Positions 13,701 to 24,671 of a stretch of DNA of 64,000 nt are shown here, one piece after another. The stretch is from positions 1 to 64,000 of the forward strand of contig JABVXV010000284.1 in NCBI GenBank assembly GCA_013365325.1. The letters are read 5' to 3'. A program made the translations under genes and the position numbers. The first letter of the stretch is position 1. Each line of letters begins with the position of its first letter. A model generated the notes under the pieces. The model did no database searches, was not told the origin of the DNA, and saw only the letters and a program-made list of their open reading frames with translations. This DNA comes from Dipetalonema caudispina. Its lineage: Eukaryota > Nematoda > Chromadorea > Rhabditida > Onchocercidae.

Positions 13701-16131
13701 CTATCTTTTTAACAATTTTAAAGAACCAACACAAGCTAGTATTATTATTTTGCTATGAAATCAGTAAAAAGAAGACAAAACAGACAAAACAAATTCAATA
13801 TTTGCAGAATTAAAATATAAATTTATTTATGATTAAATTAAAGAAGGTCAAATTTGGCTTAATGTTTATTGGAACATTAGTTTTCATTAATAAATTTCAT
13901 TTTTTCCCCTCTGGATAAATTTTTTTCTGAATAACATACGGCTCGTTATTAATAGTTCATCTGATCTCCTGAATTGGTGGAACAATTTTCCGGCTTTAAG
14001 AATTCATCCTCGGTCTCGTTTCAGAAATGGATGGATGCTATATTCCGTCTTTTTTTTTTCAAGTTTATCCAAGTTTGAATAATTTCAATGTTTAGATAAT
14101 TACATAAAATGTATTCGCAAGTTTCTATTTTTCCTTCATTTTAGCTATAATACCGATGAAGTTCAAATGGTTTGGTCACCACTTGGTGTTTCGAAAATGC
14201 GTGAAAAAATGGAACTAGCTGATTATGAACTTACCGGTATTGAGAATCTCAGGAAAACGGAGGTCTCTTTTGCATATTTTATTATTGATCATCCAGTTGA
14301 TAAATTAGTCGGTTATTAATCTCTGTTAATCACTTTTAAATTACTTTATTGCAAAAATAAATGGGAATAGAAAAACAAATATATTTAGGCGCGAACCGAA
14401 CCAGCAAAGTTGAGAATGACACATTTGAGCTGAAAAATAAAATCAATTAAAATGAATTCTTTTTTCCTTCAACGTAAACTTTCTTTAGCCTTATCCCGCT
14501 GGTTTTTGGCATGAATTAACAATGAAATTTCATTTTAAAAGACGTGCTGGATGGTACATTCTACAAGCTTATCTTCCAACTTATCTTACTATTTGTATAT
14601 GTAAGTCTTTCTATCATTTAATAACTCTTCTGTCCTTTGAGTTCATTTTTCTTATTGACAACAAAGATATTATCACTACTTTATCATGGAATAATCATTG
14701 AATATTGCTTAATTAGAAAATTGTCATTTTTTTAAATTTCATTTAGCTAATTCAATTTTCGTATGGCTAGTAATTTCTTTTAGCATGGATTTCATTCGCT
14801 CTTGGCTCTAAAGCAATACCAGCCCGAACAATGTTGGGTGTTAATTCACTTCTTGCAATGACTTTTCAATTTGGCAATATTATAAGAAATTTACCACGGG
14901 TTAGCTATGTGAAGGTTTGTCGTTTACATGTCAAAGGATTGATTGTCCTTTTCAATTCTTGAATGAAATAATTGTCGCTCATTTTTAGGCAATAGATGTT
15001 TGGATGCTAAGTTGTATGACTTTTGTGTTCTGTTCTCTGTTAGAACTTGCATGGGTCGGATATTTGAGCAGGGAAGAATTGGATACATCGAAATCGATAA
15101 CAGCAACAGCAAAGGTATCACCAACAGTACATCAGGATGATGATAATATCAAGTTAATGCATCAAGATCGTTATGAAGCGAATTCCTTACATCCTAGGTT
15201 AAATTTTTATATTGTATTATCAAATATCGTACTTTATTGAATATGTATTTCAGTTCTTTGATAACTTCTTTCGTATAATATTTTCAATGATTTTTGCCTT
15301 TTTTTCTTTTTTTTTAAATGAACAAATTCATATAGATGAATTGATAATCAATGAATTAAGTTTTTTCTATTCAATTAATCTACGTGACTGACGTATTCCA
15401 GACGAAGACCAGTAAATGAGGAAGAAAATGCACTGATTAATCTTGCACGTGGTAATGATTATGGTTACATACCACCCGGTTATGGTCTCAATGATCATTT
15501 GAAAGCAACTATGGCTTCAATAGCTGGTCCATGCAGTTGCTTACAACAACAACCAACACCTCATACAAAATCCTATCCACCCATTTCAACGTCATCATAC
15601 GATCCTACTGCACTCATCAAACAACGGGTTTAACATATATTTATTGATTTTTCATGAAATCTCTAAAAACTTTTACGACCAGTAAATTTCACTATATACT
15701 GTACTTTCTCCTCATTTTATTTCAGTGCATATTCATAGTAATTTATTTATTTATTTTTTGGAGTTTCCTAATGATTTCAGAGTAATTTGAAAGTTTGTAA
15801 CTATAAAGAAAGTCGACATAGTTTACATAGCTCTGAACTAAATCATTTGTGAATGTGACATTCATAGCTATATTCAAATCTTAGCAAATACTCTTTCGGA
15901 AACCAGGTATATATGCGTTACCTTTATTATCTGCAAATATGATGTACAAAATAACCTAGTGATACGTTTATCAAAAGGTCATATTAGTATTTCTTTTTTT
16001 TCCAAAAATTTCAAATGGTATTTTTTCAGGAGCAAGCAACACAATATATTGATAAGCTATCAGCAATATTATTCCCAACTTTATTCAGTATGTTTAATAT
16101 TGCATACTGGTATCATTACCTCAAAGATTGA
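7793..16131 (+). CDS. Cys-loop ligand-gated anion channel subunit
   Basis: Exons: 7793-7866, 11933-11980, 12113-12386, 12652-12886, 13539-13611, 14145-14262, 14489-14600, 14784-14914, 14989-15197, 15402-15627, 16030-16131. They give 533 residues and all phases agree. Exon 1 encodes a signal peptide ([17 protein letters not shown]). The extracellular domain follows, with the Cys-loop [15 protein letters not shown] (13 residues between Cys). M1 is [21 protein letters not shown]2 is preceded by IPAR, the Pro-Ala-Arg motif of anion-selective pores, and reads [15 protein letters not shown]3 is [20 protein letters not shown], then a long cytoplasmic loop and M4 [19 protein letters not shown]. It would form pentameric chloride channels in the membranes of neurons or muscle. 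The M2-M3 segment resembles nematode amine-gated LGC-50/53/55-type subunits, but this subgroup call is from memory and tentative. An AATAAA lies 55 bases after the stop. Exons 1 and 2 are the weakest part of the model. Confidence 0.85.
7867..11932. other. Large first intron of the channel gene
   Basis: About 4.07 kb of AT-rich sequence between the proposed signal-peptide exon and exon 2. It holds (CT)n runs at 7971-7994 and 8735-8762, a poly-A run at 9302-9320, and duplicated segments near 11340-11425 and 11525-11794. A 154-codon open frame at 10526-10990 shows no family features and is treated as chance. Confidence 0.55.
11525..11794. repeat. Pair of ~50-bp direct repeats
   Basis: Copy 1 (11525-11574) and copy 2 (11743-11794) both read ATTCAG-CTAAATGAAAT-GTGGAATA and end in AAGCTTCTTCTACAT or a near match, with a few substitutions and a 2-base length change. 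They lie about 218 bp apart in the first intron of the channel gene. Confidence 0.85.
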
Positions 16132-17615
16132 TGAATTTTATATAGCATCGTTCAACAAATTATTCCTCAGTGGGAAATAATCGGAAATAAATTATTGATT
16201 GCATCGAATAGTTCGAAAGATTGGGAAGGTGAAAATTATTAAATATGTTGTCAGAATTATCAAGAAATTTGAAGAATCGAGAAATATGACAGGATTGAAA
16301 CAATAATAACCAATAATTGATATCGTTTCGTCCTTTCGTACAAATTTATCAGAAGTTGATATGTTAGAAAGTGATCATTTCATCATGTAGATGTCGTTGC
16401 TCAATATCCATGCATGATTAAAAATAATTTACTTGTTTATCAATTTAATTAAATTTATTCTTGAGATTCTTTTTTTCTGGCTCAACGCGATTGTGTAGCG
16501 AGCTCCGATCTTTCATGCTTCAACCTCTTGCTACTCAATTTTTATTTTTAGGAAATTACAAAGACCTTTTGCAGCAATAAGGAGAAATTCCTCTTTTCCT
16601 GACTCTTTTTCCATTCGAACCGATTTTCCTTCCCATTTAAATATTTTTTAGCCATCAGGCTTGTAAGCATATTTCTTGCTGATGCATTACTACGTATCTA
16701 TCCAAATCAAAACAATAGAACAAAAAAAAAAAAAAAAAATTTGTCAACGTCCGGAATGTTTATTGATCGGGGACTACATATTTTTTGGGACAGCCCAAAA
16801 AATATAGCTATTCGGTTTGCAAATTTCTAGAATTACAACTTATCTATTTGCTTAATTTCATTTACTCACTTACATCCCTTATAAATACAAACTGGCCTTA
16901 TGTAATAACGTAAGTTACGTAACTTACGCAATATCAAAATCAAAATCATTAAAAAAAGAAGACTGAATTTGCACAAAATATTCGAAAAGTAACATGAAAG
17001 AAGTATGATATCCTTTACTATTTGAAATATCTAAACTTTAAGCTAAGAGTAAATAATGGAAGGTAGAATGAATCCAAGTACAATGTAATCACGTGTTTCG
17101 TACGTGAAACTGATAGATTTTGTACGATGCAAAAAATTGCAAACCTTTCTTGAAAATGCTTTTTACAATACTAAAAAGATAAACAATGAAAATCTTCATG
17201 GAAATATAAATTCAACCAAAATGTTTTCACTGTTTCTTTTTTAAATACTTTGTAGCAGTTATCATAAAATTTGACTAAAATGCTGCAAATGAATTCATTG
17301 TCTTCAAGAAATAAGCATAAAAAATAAGCCTAAGGCAATCTTTTATTAGTTATCCAATGTCCTCTTCAAAATTTTTGAGCAGAAAAGGATAGATTAAATT
17401 TAAACAACAAGTTAGCTGTTTTTATTAAACACTCTTTATACTATTCCACCATATTGTAAAGTCCCCTGAGAGTTATTTCTGAAAGGAAATATTTGAAAAT
17501 ATAACTTTTAATAGATTGCATTGGATGCTTCTGCCATTAATTAAAAAAAAAAAAAAAAAAAGGAAAAAAAAAAACATCCAATCACCATTATATTTCACAT
17601 AATTACATTCTAATT
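16132..17615. other. Convergent intergenic region
   Basis: Separates the 3' ends of the channel gene (+) and the HSP20-like gene (-). It has AATAAA at 16186-16191, poly-A runs near 16721-16739 and 17544-17574, and a perfect 20-bp palindrome at 16909-16928. No exon was recognised. Confidence 0.6.
16909..16928. repeat. Perfect 20-bp palindrome
   Basis: CGTAAGTTACGTAACTTACG reads identically on both strands, with no spacer. It could form a small cruciform or bind a dimeric regulator. It lies in the 3' intergenic space, so no role can be assigned. Confidence 0.9.
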
Positions 17616-19001
17616 CTATTTATTAAGTGTAATACTTCGTTGCAGTGTTTTAGGACGATTCCTTCCAGAAAATTTGTCATCTCTTCGATTTGCTTGAATT
17701 ATAACTGCCCAATCGTAACTTGCTGTTGTGAGTGTTGATATATCACAATGTTGGGGTAATTTGTATACTTTACGAACACGTTTTAAACGTTTCACTGTTT
17801 CGCCAGGTCGTGATACATCTCTGAAATGCACATTTAGTACTGATTAGAATATCCAAGTTACTTAAATTAATTGAAGTTCCGTTTGAAGCTATACTTTTCA
17901 TCTTTTTCATACCCTCAATTTCGTGCGGTAGCGAATGGAAATTCAATTTTTCAATGAAATAGACCGTAATTTTTCCCTTTAAAATTAAAAAAATTTTTAT
18001 TTCCCATCAGTCTTTAAAATTTGATGTTTTTTTTTTATTGAAGAAAATCTGTATAAATAAGATTTGAAAAATCGAAATCACCTTGAGGCATTAAGTATAA
18101 GCATATTGAGACTTCTCAAAGTTTCAATTTCAAGTCGCCAAAAGTAAGTTCCAAAGAAGCTGTTATTGCAAAGTCCAATAATGCAACTAAAGTTCGATTC
18201 TGAGATCTTTTCAAATTTTTTCAGCTGAAAGTCGCACGTTATTGAAGTTTTTTTGAGAAATCAACAAAGAAAGAAATCTACGAAATCGCAGTTGTTCTCA
18301 TTTTTTCTTCTACTAGCAAAATGAAATAGTGTAAAAACTAATATTTTATGTGTATCGTAGACGATCAAGATACAATCGTTTCAAAATATAATTATAATTC
18401 AGGCCTAGATGAATGATCTTGGTACGTAATCATCCGTTATAGAGGCATTTAATTGTATTTCCGGAGTTCAGCTAATATTATTTTTTAATATTAAAAATTA
18501 CTAAGCCTACTTTTATTTTAAAACTTCTATCAAGAAAAAAAAGAATTTACCGTTCCTCTGGATTCTCCAGTGCCGCCTTGATTGAAGGGTAAACAAACGA
18601 CGAATTTCTCATCAGAAAGAAATCCTTTGGCCATTCGATCCTCACTAAATGGCCAATCCCAAACGAATGCTTCAAATGGTGTATCATAATTGTTATTATC
18701 ATTTTCCACAGTCCTACAAATGATAGCTTAGCAAAAAATAAAGTAGGAGAAAAAAGAGTGGAAGATAAAGTTTGAATCGTAGTTAAAACTGGAATCGATT
18801 GTGAAAATAAACAGCTGCAAAAATTAAACTTACGATGAAAATCGTGAGGAAATTTAAAATAATAAACAGGTATGATATCACTTACATCAGTGGATAATTT
18901 TTAATTGGTATGGCGATATCGGAAAGTGGTATTTGCAAGTTTTCGGTCATATTTTCTGATGTTTCCGGAAGGGATTGAGATTTCTGCAACACTGCCATCA
19001 T
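17616..19001 (-). CDS. Divergent HSP20/alpha-crystallin-like protein
   Basis: Four exons on the minus strand: 19029-18886 (ATG at 19001-18999), 18713-18551, 18224-18082, 17820-17616. They give 208 residues with all phases consistent. The 18224-18082 exon was found because joining its neighbours directly breaks frame. The C-terminal half reads like the end of an alpha-crystallin domain: RLKRVRKVYKLPQHCDISTL corresponds to the family's R-F-x-R-x-Y-x-LP-x-x-VD-x-x-x-I segment, followed by WAVIIQANRR in place of the usual GVLTI-A-P strand. Upstream, FEAFVWDWPF and DEKFVVCLPF would be the first beta strands. The usual C-terminal I-x-I/V motif is not evident. If correct, it is an ATP-independent chaperone-like protein, but the homology is weak and it could be a nematode-specific family. 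The acceptor at 19031-19030 lies 28 bases before the first ATG and may be a trans-splice site. Confidence 0.5.
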
Positions 19002-19029
19002 AGGTGGGATTGATGTAACGTTGTAATAT

Positions 19030-21019
19030 CTAAAATGTGTGAAAAATGAGAACTGAAATAGAGATTAAGTGGTTCAAATGACATTGATCACTTGAGATAG
19101 CTGTTATGACATGAACGTAGATCGCAAACAAAATCATTATATTATTACGAATTCCAAAAAGAAAAAAAAACTCTTTTAAATAATATAATTGCAGCAGAAA
19201 GTCTACAGATTGGAGAGAAAAGCCCGAATCGGTGATTTTAGAAGTTTTACTTGCGAGCAGTTCCAAAAAATGCGATATCAAAAGCATTTATTAAATATGC
19301 ACCGACCTGTCAAACGTATTACACGTTGTAGCGTTTGTTTTTCACATGTTGTACAATAATATCATTACGTATAAGGCATTACTGAAAGCGATCATTGAAC
19401 AGAGATCTTGAAAGTATATGATAAAAATGATTCCTCCCTGATAACCTAGATTCAGTTTGTTTTAAGAGTAACCCTTATATCATATGATTGATACGGTATC
19501 ATCCTTTGCAACCATCGTTTCAGGTTACAGAAAAGTTATCAGGATGAAGTATATGTGTTGGAAATGTTATTGACAGCAAGATTAATAACAAATAGTAGCT
19601 TAAATTCATAGAAGTATTGAAAAACAACTGCTCAACGCAGAATACATCATTTACTTATTATTCAATGAGAGAGAATATGATTGGATAGCAAATTATAAGC
19701 TTTAAGAGGAAAAACAAATATAATGATTATGTGAAATATTTTGAAAGAGAAAATTTAAAAGTAAGGAGAAATGATTTTCATATAGATTGTGTTTGTTAGG
19801 CACGAACTCAGCTCGAAATTTTAGAAAACATAGTGCCATAAGCGAGCAAATAATTCCTTTACACCTCTTACACTAAAAAAAAAAAAAGCCTGGTTTTGTA
19901 AATTTCTTTCTTTGATGAACCGATCTAATCTTCAAAATAAGTCTTCCGGATAGTTTGGAATTTCAAAAAATTTCATTAGCAAGAAGGAATCTAAGAGATA
20001 AAATTTCAGTAGAATTTCATACATGGAAAACCTTTTGCTTTTCATGAATTCAACTTTTTTTCTAAAAAAAGTGCAAGATGAAATATTTGTTGTTAAGTCG
20101 ATTAGGTGCCAATCATACCTAGATCAAATAGATCAATAAATTTAACTGGATGAAAAATTTACAAAAGACCATTCTGAATTTTTGAGTTCCATGAAATCAC
20201 CTTTAAAAGTTCATGAAAACATAGAAGCTTTATAATTATTTGCATGTAATAAGTACGGGTAATCGTCTACGTAAATTATTGGGTCAAAATAAGAAATAAT
20301 TTGATTATTTAAATCAAAATTGAGAACACACTATAAATCCATGGCTTTATCAATTTCGATCATTTTATAATATTTCAAATTTACAAACTGGTAAAGCTAT
20401 TCCTTCCAAAATTAAACGCTAAGTCGGTTGATAAAAAAAATGTTTAACGTTGAAGTAATTGGAGGCAAATGTTGAAAAAGTTGTATGCAATATTTCACTT
20501 TTTAGAATGCACCTCAATAATTATTATGTTCTATGGTCTTCAATTTTATGAATTTGTCGTAAGCTCATTTAAATAATTATAAGTAAAGTGTTAAAAATTA
20601 ACAACTGATTATGCTAAATAAAGATAATAATTTCTAGGAGATATTAATATCATATTTATCATATTTCTTATCATTCATAATTGTTAAAATGTACGAATAA
20701 TTCAAAATATCAAACAATTTTCAAGCAAATATAATGTTTTATAACAAATAAATGTAACAAATAATTACACCGAGAATAATTAACTATGCGTTGTTTTGCT
20801 TCAACTATCACTTTTACATTCATTTTGCTAGCAACATCGAACTATTGCTATACATCGTAACACGTGCTTAACAAATGACATATTGTCATAAGCTTTATCT
20901 GTCTTTGTCTGTATGTGTCTGTCTGTCTGTTTGTGTGTGTAAATTGAAAGAGAAAATTCTTCAATTGAAATTCATTGAAGTAAAATGTGAAATTGAATTT
21001 GAAAAATTAAGAGTAAACA
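19030..21019. other. Divergent intergenic region
   Basis: About 2 kb between the 5' ends of the HSP20-like gene (-) and the membrane-protein gene (+). It is AT-rich, with scattered short open frames and no recognisable product or RNA. Promoters of both genes presumably lie here, but no specific element can be named. Confidence 0.5.
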
Positions 21020-22168
21020 ATGAACTTTTCAACTTTTCAATTCGTTATAAAATGGTCCGCACGATTGATACCAGCATTTTGCGCACCGCTCTGTTTGTCG
21101 GCATTTTTCACTCCTACATCTTTGCGGAATATAGCATTTTGGGTAGCATTCATAAGCATTTTATGTTGTTTTTGTGTCCGTACAGCTTATAATCGAAACA
21201 ATCGATATTTACTTATACCATTCGTAATTCTCAAAGTAAGTAATTCTTCAATTATAAATATGATAGTTTCTGATCATTTAAGATCAAAATATTTAGCACA
21301 GTATTTGAACTACTTTTTTTTATCATATCATATTATACAAAATGGGGATAAGATTTTCCATTAAGTGAATGTAAAATTTGCCTGAGCAATAGATGGCAAT
21401 ACTATTGGAATTCTTACTGATTATTTTCAATCTGATCTCAAATCACTTAACTTAAAGTGAGACAATTTGTACTAGTTCAAATCAACCTCATTATTTATCC
21501 ACGGTGATAACAGCTGATCTTCATAGCAGCTATATGTTATTGATAAAAGTAATCATATGAAGCGTAATAATGATTCATGATCATTGAAGAAGACAGTTAA
21601 TAACATGTTATAGGCACAATTAATCCCATATGATCAATTATCTTTTTTCTAGCTATTCTTTTTTATATTTGTATCATTGGTGAGTTTCTATGTGATGATT
21701 AGATATACACATCCACCATTAATTGATCATCTAAAGGACTCAGACGAACTATTTGATTCATACCTTCGATTTAGTATGCTTTCTTGTGTAACTTCAAATC
21801 TAATCAATTGCTATAAAATTGAATCCAGAAGAGTGACGCTGTCAGATTTACTTTGTTAATTGTTAAATTTATCTGATCGTTAAACCTTGGTGCTTGTTCC
21901 TTTGATAAGATGCGTTGTAAAAAATTCAATGCGAAGTATATCAAACGAGTAAGAGAGAAGAAGAAAGCAAATTTTAATGTGCTCATTAAAATTTGAAGCA
22001 TTTGTTGCAATTCTCAATGGATTTCTAACAACTCAATGCGTATTATGTATTTGGCACTTACTATTATTTATGACATCGATTATGTTCGTCATTTCAATCC
22101 GGAGCGGAACATTCAAGAGCAAATTGAAGAACAAGAAGTGGTGGAGGGTGAAAATATCGTTGCAGTGA
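21020..22168 (+). CDS. Small multi-pass membrane protein, unidentified
   Basis: Tentative three-exon model: 21020-21235, 21653-21785, 21999-22168, phase-consistent, 172 residues. Hydrophobic segments are visible at about residues 20-50 (IAFWVAFISILCCFC in its second half), 65-90 (LLIPFVILK joined to LFFFIFVSLVSFYVMI), and 120-150 (CVLCIWHLLLFMTSIMFVIS). A basic tail rich in Lys and Trp follows (KSKLKNKKWW). The layout, three or four helices and a short charged C-terminus, recalls nematode LAPTM-like or tetraspan proteins, but I do not recognise a family signature. The first splice junction is good (GTAAGT donor, TTTTTCTAG acceptor). The second junction (TT-GTGTAA donor, weak GAAG acceptor) is the weakest point, and the true path could differ. 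Confidence 0.5.
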
Positions 22169-22650
22169 TGGAAAATGTCGAATAAATTAATTTAAATTAG
22201 TAAAAATTTTTAAAATAGCTAGTCAAGAGTCAAATTTCCTCAACACACAAATAGCAGGCATTTGAAATTACAAACATTTTCCAAAAAGCTATAAAAGCTT
22301 CTCTTAGATATTAACGATATGATATTTTCAATTATAAGATGTATAAGGAGAGATTGGTACTTTCTTCATTAAGAAATGCAATTAACGTTTTAATTGATCG
22401 GAATCATCTGCATTAGCTAATTATTTAGGGTGAATACATTGCTCCCACATTTACATTCAAATCATTCGATAATTTTTGCAGGATTTCAATGACTTTGATT
22501 AATTTCAGCCAAATGACAAGTATTTAAGAAACTGTTATTAAAATGATCACTTGAGAAAAGAGCACTGAAATCAACTGAGATAAATCGTTCTACATGATCC
22601 AGAAAAATCAAAAAAAAATCACGATTTTATGATACTGGAATGAAGAACAA
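22169..22650. other. Convergent intergenic region
   Basis: About 480 bp between the stop of the membrane-protein gene and the stop of the glutathione transferase gene. It is AT-rich, with no gene recognised. Confidence 0.6.
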
Positions 22651-24561
22651 TTATAACTGATTGATACCGATATCATAATTCGGATGACCTATCAAAAAGC
22701 TATTCACGTACGCTGCATGTTGCTCAATTGGACGTTGAGCGAACAGTATCTGAAAAATAGAAATATTTTGTTGGTGTAGTACTACTTTGCAGATTGAGTA
22801 AATTTGATGTAACGTAACACTTCGATTCGAGCATTCCTTACGTGAACTTTTTGTCATATAAATAATGAACAAAATTCATTTTACTTTATTTCAAAAATTT
22901 GGTAGTTTTTTTCTTCAAAGAAATTAGTGTCAAAATGGATGTTGTATATTTACTTAAGTTAATTATTCTGTTCATTCAGCTTATAAATATGTCAATAATA
23001 CCTCCGGTTGTCTTTGCATACGGGCCATGTATGCGCCCATTTTCGGATAATAAATACCCGGGAAGTATCTGGAATAACGAAAATTTTTATAAAAATTATG
23101 AATTTTGAAATTTGTGATAAGCTTATGATAAAATATCAAAATAGAGAATTTCAGAATTCGGAAAAGCTTTCAATTCTGTATTTCTCAATTTCTATTAACA
23201 GCACCTGAATTCTGTATAAGGATTAATTGTCACAAGTTGTAATCTTTCTAGAAATGGCCACATCATTATATCGGCAAAGCCTAATGTCTTTCCTGAAAAA
23301 TTATTACATTTAAAATCAGAGCCACAAATAGTGTAATTAACTTAGTCCATAAAATGTATTACTTGCTTGTACTTCATTACTTAAATTCCCGGAATTGAAT
23401 AACATAGTGAAAAGTTGCCAACCTCCATAATATTCACCCATTAACAGTGCTTCGGCATTCCGGAGAGCATTGTGCAATGATTTATCGACATTTTGTTGAA
23501 CGGTAGCGTTATTGGGGTACAAAGTTTTGAACATTGTTGAAATGAGCTAAATATGTTATAGGAATAGATAAATATTTCATTAAAAATTTAGATGAGAAAT
23601 AAAAAAAAAAAGAACGAATTTATCAGTCAAAGATAAAGTTGACTTCTAAGAAATCTTGTCTATCAAACAGTATGATAATTTAATAACGCAACCGGTGACA
23701 TTCTTTCAACAAGAATTTTTTGATTGGCTTTCGCAAGTGGATGACGCGGGAGAATAGCTGTTTCTGGGAATACTTCATCAAGATATTCAGCGATCACTGG
23801 CGATTCATAGATTGTCTGCAACTTATTGTTTAAAGGATACAGTCCGATTAGTTCAATTATTTTGCAAACAATAAAGTTGAACTTAATAAAACTTCCAATC
23901 CTTAAATGATTGCATAGTTTGATAGAACTCTTCATGAACTGCGATATGTGAACTTACGACACCATTCATTTCAATAGCTGGCACTCGGCCGAGCGGACTT
24001 TTATTCAGAAACCATTTCGGTACATTTTCTGGATCGATGTTTGTTATTTCGACCCTTAAATATTTCGAGAAATATGCATGAATTGTTGTTATACATAAAA
24101 TAATAGCAGATGACTAAGTAAAAACCTTTTTGGTGATCATGTCTATGGGATCGCATTTTTCTTTCAACTTTTAAAATATTCATTTACTTTGAACTTTTGT
24201 GTTTAAATTAAAACTAACGATAGTCCTTTTTTAGCTAAATAAATTATAGCTCGTTCAGCATATGGGCAAAAACGCATACTGTATAAACGAATAATTCCAG
24301 GTCCGGAATACGGTTCTGGTGAATCTATAATTAACTTTACGAAATAAATGGTTTTAAATGGAGGAAGTACTAAATTATATGATAAAAATGTGTTACCAGA
24401 TGGTTTATCAGTCTATATACTTGATTGGGAAGCGTGAAAATGAAGAAACCTCGATGTAGAGTAGGCGAATTAAGACCTCGGATATTAATATTTATCGATG
24501 ATAGATTTACAGTAGTTCCCAACCAGGCTGTATTTTTGTTAGCTCCTTTCTGGAAGGTCAT
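22651..24561 (-). CDS. Omega-class glutathione transferase
   Basis: Minus-strand exons: 24561 (or further upstream)-24450, 24324-24219, 24054-23958, 23815-23693, 23546-23423, 23292-23205, 23068-23002, 22749-22651. They give 271 residues from the first in-frame ATG, with every phase matching. The thioredoxin-fold half has the omega active site RFCPYAER, with the catalytic Cys in place of the Tyr/Ser of other classes. It continues with [13 protein letters not shown] (cis-Pro loop) and [14 protein letters not shown] (glutathione gamma-glutamyl contact). The helical half contains [14 protein letters not shown] and ends [12 protein letters not shown]. Omega GSTs act as thiol transferases and dehydroascorbate reductases in oxidative-stress defence. 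The best-known filarial relative is Onchocerca OvGST3, reported from memory to be stress-inducible and alternatively spliced. The reading frame stays open upstream of the ATG to an acceptor near 24671, so an upstream exon and a longer N-terminus remain possible. Confidence 0.92.
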
Positions 24562-24671
24562 CGTATTAGGATATAGTTGTTGATTTGTGTTAGGGACATT
24601 CGAAAATACTCTATAGATTGATGATGATAGCCTAGACAACGATCTATCGTTGAAGGTTTCATTTATCTACA

